Shown in pieces: positions 6,861 through 11,334 of a stretch of DNA of 11,334 nt. Below the pieces are notes generated by a model. That model was not told the DNA's origin. It saw only the letters and a program-made list of their open reading frames with translations, and made no database searches. Position numbers and translations under genes: made by a program. Position 1 is the stretch's first letter. Every line of letters begins with the position of its first letter. Source of the DNA: an uncultured Eubacteriales bacterium (GTDB lineage: Bacteria; Bacillota; Clostridia; Oscillospirales; Acutalibacteraceae); assembly GCA_900317215.1 (NCBI GenBank), contig ONFW01000165.1, forward strand, positions 1 to 11,334, in the 5' to 3' direction.

Positions 6861-8018
6861 TTATGCTGCAGGCTTTACGGATTCCTCCGTTTTTGCTTCA
6901 CTGTAAGGAGTAAGCTTGAAGTCGCCATAGATAGTCGCAAACTCGTTCTTCATGGAAACGGTCTCCATGCCGAGCTTATCGCACTCCTCCTTGAAGGAGG
7001 CAGCTGTGTCCGGATCTCCGTGATCTCTCTCGGTATCGTCACAAAGTAGCATATAGGCCTTTCCGCCGTGCTGCATGACATACTGTCCCATAGCCAAATC
7101 TCCGGAGCTGTTTCCGAATGCAAGAAGCGGAGATATTCCCAGATCGTTTATAATGCTGATGACCTTGTTCAGCTTGAGATTCTTGAATTTCACTGTTCCG
7201 TCAAAAACGATCTTCTCATCTGCTGCGGGGGTGTAATCACGGGCTTTTGTGTCCCCCTGACCTGCCGTGGTAAAGCCGTATCTTGTGCCGAGAACCTGAT
7301 ATGAGGGAATGTACTCTCCCAATACGTCCTTAGACAACTCACGGAGCATATTGATCTCTGTGCCACTGTTGATATAGACCTTGAAGCCGTTTTCCGTGAG
7401 GTACTTCACAAGGGAGACCATGGGCTTATAGTAGCCGTCGGCATACGTCATGCCTTCAAAGCCCGCCACAGACTCTGACATGAATTTGCGGAAATAGTCA
7501 CGATACTCCTCAACGGTAAAGCCCTTGAAGGCGTCAGCAATGATGTCGCCCGACGAACGGGGAGCCTTCGGCTTTTCGCCGCCGTTTATAAGGTACTGCT
7601 CCAGAGCCTTGCAGTATTCAACGTCCTCGTCAATACCATTGTATGTATCATCGTGAACAAGGCGGTGTATCATAAAACACTGGTCAACATAGGTCGGAAA
7701 AAGCTCACCGTACAGAGTGCCGTCCGAATCAAAAACTGCAATACGCTTTTCAGCAGGCACAAATTTATCGGAGCTTTGATCCGTCACCTCTGAAACATAG
7801 GCCATAATTGATCTCATGGCAGGTGAATCCTCTGTCCAGTTTTCAAGTGAGGTCGTTTTGCTTTCCGGCTGTGAGGAGCTCTGTTCACTGACATCAGAAA
7901 CGATCGACACTGCGGACGGAGCCGAGCTGCTGCTCTGCCCCTCCTGAGCTTTGCTGCAGGCTCCTGCGGAAAGCATCATGACCGCTGCGGCAAAAATTGC
8001 AAAAAATCTTTTTTTCAT
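6861..8018 (-). CDS. HAD-superfamily phosphatase, membrane-anchored lipoprotein
   Basis: The 385-residue product starts with a lipoprotein signal (MKKRFFAIFAAAVMML, SAGAC with Cys21), then a Ser-rich linker (about 22-58) and a haloacid-dehalogenase-type hydrolase domain (about 88-345). Motif I is VFDSDGT (95-101), with nucleophile Asp97 and acid/base Asp99. Motif II is INSGT (216-220) with Ser218, and a motif III Lys is likely among 277-285. Motif IV is GNSSGD (302-307) with Asp307 for magnesium. A mostly helical cap lies between motifs I and II, as in HAD enzymes of the PF12710/SerB type. All catalytic positions are present. The expected activity is phosphomonoester hydrolysis outside the membrane; the substrate is unknown. 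Start: AGGAGG lies 8 nt before this ATG. An ATG 45 nt upstream would add a hydrophilic extension ahead of the signal peptide and is rejected. Confidence 0.9.
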   Translation of the reverse strand: MKKRFFAIFAAAVMMLSAGACSKAQEGQSSSSAPSAVSIVSDVSEQSSSQPESKTTSLENWTEDSPAMRSIMAYVSEVTDQSSDKFVPAEKRIAVFDSDGTLYGELFPTYVDQCFMIHRLVHDDTYNGIDEDVEYCKALEQYLINGGEKPKAPRSSGDIIADAFKGFTVEEYRDYFRKFMSESVAGFEGMTYADGYYKPMVSLVKYLTENGFKVYINSGTEINMLRELSKDVLGEYIPSYQVLGTRYGFTTAGQGDTKARDYTPAADEKIVFDGTVKFKNLKLNKVISIINDLGISPLLAFGNSSGDLAMGQYVMQHGGKAYMLLCDDTERDHGDPDTAASFKEECDKLGMETVSMKNEFATIYGDFKLTPYSEAKTEESVKPAA

Positions 8019-8155
8019 TCTGGTTTCCTCCTGTTCATTTTTCGGCTTTTGCTTTTCAGCCAATATTAAATTTGTCCGCTTTGAAGCCGGAGCAGATTCC
8101 TTTCCTCGACGTCATGATCTGTCGTATTTGCAGCCATTTTCACGACGGAAGGAAC

Positions 8156-8161
8156 ATTATA
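8156..8161 (-). promoter_or_regulatory. Possible -10 box of the HAD phosphatase gene
   Basis: A perfect TATAAT on the minus strand, preceded by TG, lies about 140 bp before the phosphatase start and just after the end of the cstA remnant. No convincing -35 hexamer is seen at 16-18 bp. The predicted leader is about 130 nt and I see no known riboswitch in it. Confidence 0.4.
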
Positions 8162-8185
8162 CATTCACAACTTCTCCCCGGCATT

Positions 8186-8587
8186 TTATTTGGCCAAAAA
8201 CTCAGAGAGCTTGTTTTGAAACTCCTTGCAATAGGGCTTTTCGTACATAATGGCATGAGCGCCGCAGGCTACAGTGATGAACATATAAGACCATACTGGT
8301 GTTCCTGCGGGGTGAAGGTTTTCAAGCGATAATTCGGGAATAGTGTATTTGCCGCCGGAGAAGATGATCCCTCCGATAACAGCCGCAGCCATTACGATCA
8401 GCAGAACACCGAATATCGGATAGAGCTTTCCGATAAGCTTGTCAATGGGCAGAAGCGTTGCCGCAAGATAGTATAAAAGAATAGCAATAGCCCAGAAGGT
8501 GCCGTTCATCCAGTCCGGCGTGAGCTTGTCGAGCAGACCTGCCGGACTTGTGACAAATACAACTCCGCAAAGCACAAGAAGAACCAT
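8186..8587 (-). pseudogene. Chimeric remnant: cstA middle fragment joined to a probable alpha/beta-hydrolase tail
   Basis: An open frame of 133 codons remains. Codons 1-110 match the middle of the CstA family (carbon starvation protein, a pyruvate/peptide uptake carrier), shown by YYLAATLLPIDKLIGKLYPI (40-59) and MFITVACGA (102-110). Clostridial CstA proteins run to several hundred residues, so the N-terminal third and the C-terminal half are missing. In CstA the CGA is followed by the conserved SGFH stretch. Here it switches at about 8258 to HAIMYEKPYCKEFQNKLSEF, which reads like the C-terminal helix of an alpha/beta hydrolase beginning at its catalytic His. No ribosome binding site precedes the ATG, and an in-frame stop lies five codons upstream of it. 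The simplest explanation is a deletion fusing two ancestral genes. The CstA identity is firm; the hydrolase identity is moderate. Confidence 0.8.
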
Positions 8588-8987
8588 TGTTAAATCCGTT
8601 CAGATGAATGCTGTTATTTGTTTATGGATCCACTAAGATCGTTCATTTGTCTAAAAATAATATACTGCATTGCGAAAGGAGTAATATCAAATGTTCCTGC
8701 CTGCATAGCAATATCGACATATATACTATAACAGATTATCAGAAAAAAATCTACATTATTTCATGAAAATCCAGCGATTTAAAGGGGGGACGGATATTCT
8801 TGATCCTCCGGCTTGACTAATCGGATAGAATATGCTATTGTTTTTACAGTCATATACACAAGTTGAGATAACTAAATCGTAAAACACACAATTTCAAGCT
8901 CTGAGGTTTTATACCGTCTGTCTGTAAAGATCCGGCATACCAGGGAAATCCAAGCGTCAAAAAACATGAAAAAAGGAGCGATATCCA
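8588..8987. other. 400-bp intergenic region with the promoter and leader of the first L,D-transpeptidase gene
   Basis: The left part (8588-8760) is AT-rich and follows the broken 5' end of the cstA remnant. It contains a canonical ribosome binding site (AAAGGAG, 8677-8683) followed by a five-codon frame MFLPA at 8692-8709, perhaps the start of a lost gene. The right part carries the promoter at 8813-8841 and a leader of about 140 nt before the ATG at 8988. I recognise no riboswitch or small RNA. Confidence 0.5.
8813..8841 (+). promoter_or_regulatory. Extended -10 sigma-A promoter of the first L,D-transpeptidase gene
   Basis: TTGACT (8813-8818), 17 bp and TATTGT (8836-8841) are preceded by TGC at the -10, making an extended -10 promoter. 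The predicted start is near 8848, with a 5' leader of about 140 nt. Confidence 0.7.
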
Positions 8988-9824
8988 ATGAAAAGCATCA
9001 AAAGAACTCACAGGCTTTCAGGCAAGCTCATCTCAGTTTCCTTAGCACTCCTGACGGCAACAACAGTGCTGTCCTCCTGCAGCAATACCTCTTACAAGGT
9101 CAATACCACAGAGAGCAGCACATCAAGCAGCACCTCAGGTGAAAGCAACCTGCATATCCAGAATCAAAAGGCAGTTGATTCTCCTGAATGGTTCAAAAAA
9201 CTCGATGCTGCTAAGGACTGCGAACAGCTCATCGTTGTAGCAGGCGTAGGCGAAACCACCTGTTACGTAAGCATGCACGAAAAGGATGCTGACGGCAATT
9301 GGAAAATGATCCTTCAGACACCCGGTTATATCGGACTTGAGGGAATGGGCAAGGCAGACAGCTATCACGCTGTCACACCGATAGGCACCTTTACCATAGA
9401 TAAGGCCTTCGGTATTGCGGATGATCCCGGCTGCCAGATGAAATACACCAAGGTGACCGAGGATGATTACTGGTCGGGAGATATGCGTGAGGGTATGCAC
9501 TTCAATGAATTTATTAATATCAAGGACGTTCCCGGGCTTAATATTGATGAATCCGAACACCTCATTGATTACACCTACGAATATACGTATTGTCTGAATA
9601 TGGGTTACAACAGCGAATGTGTTCCGGGAGAGGGTTCATGCTTCTTTTTCCACTGCATGAGTCTTGTTAAGCCCTACACAGGTGGCTGCGTTGCTGTAAA
9701 CGAGGCTATCATGAAGCTTATCATGCAGAAGGTAAAGGACGGCTGCAAAATAACTATCAACACTGCGGAAGCTCTCGGCATAGACCTTAACGAAGCACGC
9801 GACTTTGCAAACAAGAACGTATAA
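8988..9824 (+). CDS. L,D-transpeptidase (YkuD-like) lipoprotein, first paralogue
   Basis: The 278-residue product has a lipoprotein signal (positive MKSIKRTHR, hydrophobic core, LSSC with Cys31), a Ser/Thr linker (about 32-55), and an L,D-transpeptidase catalytic domain of the YkuD/ErfK type (about 63-260). The family's typical TPIGTF stretch is at 130-135, and the active-site motif is HCMSLVKPYTGGCVAV (222-237), with His222 and nucleophile Cys234. Such enzymes form 3-3 cross-links in peptidoglycan or attach proteins to it, on the outer face of the membrane. Three further cysteines (149, 202, 211) are shared with the paralogue at 10059-10889, so disulfides are conceivable. AAAAGGAG lies 9 nt before the ATG. 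The gene has its own promoter and terminator and faces its paralogue. Confidence 0.9.
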   Translation: MKSIKRTHRLSGKLISVSLALLTATTVLSSCSNTSYKVNTTESSTSSSTSGESNLHIQNQKAVDSPEWFKKLDAAKDCEQLIVVAGVGETTCYVSMHEKDADGNWKMILQTPGYIGLEGMGKADSYHAVTPIGTFTIDKAFGIADDPGCQMKYTKVTEDDYWSGDMREGMHFNEFINIKDVPGLNIDESEHLIDYTYEYTYCLNMGYNSECVPGEGSCFFFHCMSLVKPYTGGCVAVNEAIMKLIMQKVKDGCKITINTAEALGIDLNEARDFANKNV

Positions 9825-9883
9825 TCAATAAGCGTTCTATATAAAGTATCAACATTTCAAAAACGGTGCAGCTTAATATACAG

Positions 9884-9924
9884 AAATGCCCCCTCGGAAT
9901 GCTTTTTCGAGAGGGCATTTTTTT
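9884..9924 (+). terminator. Intrinsic terminator of the first L,D-transpeptidase gene
   Basis: AAATGCCCCCTCG (9884-9896) pairs with CGAGAGGGCATTT (9908-9920) with one mismatch and is followed by a continuous T-run up to 9924. It lies 60 nt after the stop codon. Confidence 0.9.
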
Positions 9925-10006
9925 GCGTTTTAGCATGAATTGATAAAAAAAGAGAGGTTAAAGCTCGGGAGCCTTGAAAGATTGGATCACACTCTTAAAA
10001 AGGATA

Positions 10007-10037
10007 CCGGCAGAGCAAACTTACTGCCGGGTTTTTA
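10007..10037. terminator. Probable bidirectional terminator between the convergent L,D-transpeptidase genes
   Basis: CCGGCAG (10007-10013) and CTGCCGG (10024-10030) form a 7-bp GC-rich stem. On the plus strand it is followed by GTTTTTA; on the minus strand by TATCC and five T. It lies 21 nt past the stop of the minus-strand gene ending at 10059 and would serve that gene, with a backup role for the plus strand. Confidence 0.65.
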
Positions 10038-10058
10038 GGAATATTCTTTCGCTATACT

Positions 10059-10889
10059 TTAAAAGCTGCCACCCAGATGCTCAAGAGAATCAATGATCAC
10101 CGCACAGTCCGGCTTGACTTTTTGCATGACCAGCTTCATCTGATTTTCAGGAATAGCAACACAGCCGCCTGTATAAGGCTTATTCGGTCCGAGGCAATGG
10201 AGGAATATTGCGGAACCGGCATCTGTCTTACATTCCTGATTATAGCTGATATTCAGGCAATACTGATAATGACGGGTATAATCAATGATATGCTCGCTGC
10301 TGTCCTTGTCAAGATCGGGATAGTCCTTTATATCTACCATTCTGTTATACTGCATACCGTCACGTATATCTCCCGACCAATAGGTATTTTCATCTACCTT
10401 TGTATAAGGAATGGCACAGCCGGGATCGTCCGCAATACCAAAAGCTGCATTAAAGCCAAAGGTCCCCACGGGAGTTTTACCGTCACCCTCCTTTGTTTTG
10501 CCAAGGCCCTCTCTGCCAATGTATCCGGGCGTTGTCATTATCATCTGCCACTTTCCGTTTTTGTCTTTTTCGTGCATAGAGACCCATGCGGTAGTTTTAT
10601 CATGCGCTGCAACGACAAATAACTGATCTGCATTCTTTGCTGCATCGAGCTTCGTTACCCATTCGGGGGACTCACCAAGGAGAGTTGTAGTAGGAATATT
10701 GCTGAAATCAGCCCCTTTATTGTCATTCTGAATTTCCGTACCGCTGATACCGGATTCGGCAGCAGAGGGCCTGCTTGTTTCACTTTTACTATCCGTTTTA
10801 CTGCAGCCAGCCAGCGAAAGTACTGTTGCCGCAGAAAGGATCCCTGCAATAATAGCTGTCATAATGGTGCGCCTTTTGTTTTTATTCAT
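10059..10889 (-). CDS. L,D-transpeptidase (YkuD-like) lipoprotein, second paralogue
   Basis: This 276-residue paralogue of the gene at 8988-9824 has a classical lipobox, SLAGC with Cys29, a polar linker (about 30-70) and a YkuD-type catalytic domain (about 73-268). It keeps TPVGTF (139-144) and the active-site motif HCLGPNKPYTGGCVAI (231-246), with His231 and nucleophile Cys243. The two domains share long runs, such as FGIADDPGC and YTGGCVA, and look about half identical by eye, while signal peptides and linkers differ. That indicates an old duplication. Predicted role: peptidoglycan 3-3 cross-linking or wall attachment outside the membrane. Start chosen at 10889 because AAGGAG lies 9 nt upstream; longer in-frame starts up to 10970 would place a hydrophilic stretch before the signal peptide and begin upstream of the predicted transcript start. 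Confidence 0.9.
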   Translation of the reverse strand: MNKNKRRTIMTAIIAGILSAATVLSLAGCSKTDSKSETSRPSAAESGISGTEIQNDNKGADFSNIPTTTLLGESPEWVTKLDAAKNADQLFVVAAHDKTTAWVSMHEKDKNGKWQMIMTTPGYIGREGLGKTKEGDGKTPVGTFGFNAAFGIADDPGCAIPYTKVDENTYWSGDIRDGMQYNRMVDIKDYPDLDKDSSEHIIDYTRHYQYCLNISYNQECKTDAGSAIFLHCLGPNKPYTGGCVAIPENQMKLVMQKVKPDCAVIIDSLEHLGGSF

Positions 10890-10934
10890 CGCGATCATCT
10901 CCTTATGTTTTTCAGACAGTGTAGCTGTAGTTTT

Positions 10935-10963
10935 ATTATAGCATAAAAAAACCGGACAGGCAA
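10935..10963 (-). promoter_or_regulatory. Extended -10 promoter of the second L,D-transpeptidase gene, overlapping the tRNA terminator
   Basis: On the minus strand TTGCCT (10963-10958), 17 bp and TATAAT (10940-10935) with TGC before the -10 form a strong extended -10 promoter. The predicted start is near 10928 and the leader about 39 nt. The -35 box and spacer lie inside the terminator of the upstream tRNA-fMet gene on the same strand. Confidence 0.75.
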
Positions 10964-10992
10964 TCGACACATTGTATCAATTACCGATCCAG
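10945..10992 (-). terminator. Intrinsic terminator of tRNA-fMet
   Basis: On the minus strand CTGGATCGGTAATTGATA pairs with TGTCGATTGCCTGTCCGG as an 18-bp stem with several G-U pairs and a single mismatch, followed by seven T (10951-10945). It begins a few bases after the 3' end of the tRNA. Confidence 0.85.
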
Positions 10993-10998
10993 TTAAGC

Positions 10999-11072
<74 letters not shown>

Positions 11073-11103
11073 ATATATACACAGTTTTTTGACTGCTTGA
11101 TTA

Positions 11104-11132
11104 TTATATCACTACATCACTGCTATGTCAAG
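11104..11132 (-). promoter_or_regulatory. Perfect consensus sigma-A promoter of tRNA-fMet
   Basis: On the minus strand TTGACA (11132-11127), exactly 17 bp and TATAAT (11109-11104) match the housekeeping consensus at all positions. The predicted start is near 11097, about 25 nt before the mature tRNA 5' end. Confidence 0.9.
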
Positions 11133-11247
11133 CATTATTTTATCATTCACAAAAATTCAAATATCAGGCGCTGTTCACCCTGTTTGTTATTCTTTTCTTT
11201 CTATATTATATTCATCAGCAGGAAAACATATTCCCTTACCGTGATAT

Positions 11248-11276
11248 AAAAAACAACCACCCTATTGGGTGGCTGC
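11248..11276 (-). terminator. Intrinsic terminator after 5S rRNA
   Basis: On the minus strand CAGCCACCC and GGGTGGTTG form a 9-bp stem with one G-U pair around AATA, followed by a run of six T. It lies 9 nt after the predicted 3' end of the 5S gene, so transcription of the rRNA unit stops before the tRNA-fMet promoter. Confidence 0.88.
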
Positions 11277-11284
11277 TTTTATGT

Positions 11285-11334
11285 GTTGGCATCTTCCTAT
11301 TTTTCCGGATCGTCACCAATCAAGTATCTTCGGC
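11285..11334 (-). rRNA. rrf: 5S ribosomal RNA, 3' part, cut by the right edge
   Basis: Read on the minus strand, these 50 nt are the 3' part of 5S rRNA, from GCCGAAGATACTTG to GATGCCAAC. The last nine bases can pair with GTTGGTGTT of the 5' fragment at the left edge to form helix I, which places the 3' end at about 11285. The terminal 14 bases of the window (11321-11334) are identical to bases 1-14. It is followed downstream by a terminator. Whether a 23S gene precedes it lies outside the window. Confidence 0.9.

Noticed and set aside
7997..8332. Plus-strand frames of 99 and 111 codons over the phosphatase start and cstA remnant
   Set aside because: Neither has a ribosome binding site or a plausible protein pattern, and they run antisense to the phosphatase signal peptide and CstA-derived sequence.
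8848..8987. Riboswitch in the 140-nt leader of the first L,D-transpeptidase gene
   Set aside because: I compared it by eye with the c-di-GMP aptamer pattern and looked for other strong stems; nothing matched. A covariance-model search would decide.
9135..9560. Minus-strand open frame of 141 codons opposite the first L,D-transpeptidase gene
   Set aside because: It is an antisense shadow with no start signal and no family features.
10077..10622. Plus-strand open frame of 181 codons opposite the second L,D-transpeptidase gene
   Set aside because: It is an antisense shadow; the minus-strand frame has the complete catalytic motif, signal peptide and ribosome binding site.

Overview
The window looks like chromosomal DNA of a Gram-positive member of the Clostridia, most likely a Ruminococcus-type gut Oscillospiraceae. 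This rests on consensus sigma-A promoters, AGGAGG-type ribosome binding sites, lipoprotein signal peptides followed by long Ser/Glu linkers, a BspA-type leucine-rich repeat protein and a clostridial-type CstA remnant. The genus is an inference; no marker here settles it.

Layout: both ends lie inside 5S rRNA on the minus strand. The left end holds the 5' 80 nt of a 5S gene with its own perfect consensus promoter, and the right end holds the 3' 50 nt of a 5S gene followed by a terminator. The two ends share 14 identical bases; overlapped, they rebuild one complete 5S gene of about 116 nt. From left to right come a two-gene ABC-2 exporter operon (permease 225-1886, ATPase 1883-2602, minus); a lipoprotein with a cysteine-desulfurase-like PLP enzyme domain (2815-4467, minus); a lipoprotein with BspA-type repeats and an ADP-ribosyltransferase-like domain (4903-6687, minus); a lipoprotein HAD-family phosphatase (6861-8018, minus); a chimeric pseudogene made of a CstA fragment and what looks like an alpha/beta-hydrolase tail (8186-8587, minus); two paralogous, convergent L,D-transpeptidase-like lipoproteins (8988-9824 plus, 10059-10889 minus); and an initiator tRNA-fMet gene (10999-11072, minus).

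Five of the seven intact protein genes encode predicted lipoproteins anchored outside the membrane, and four different enzyme folds are represented. Most have their own promoter and terminator, so this is a cluster of single-gene units, not one operon. The L,D-transpeptidase pair points to cell-wall cross-linking or modification. The exported PLP enzyme and the exported ADP-ribosyltransferase-like protein are the most unusual parts, since these folds normally act in the cytoplasm or, for the second, in toxins. A shared function is possible but is not shown by the sequence.
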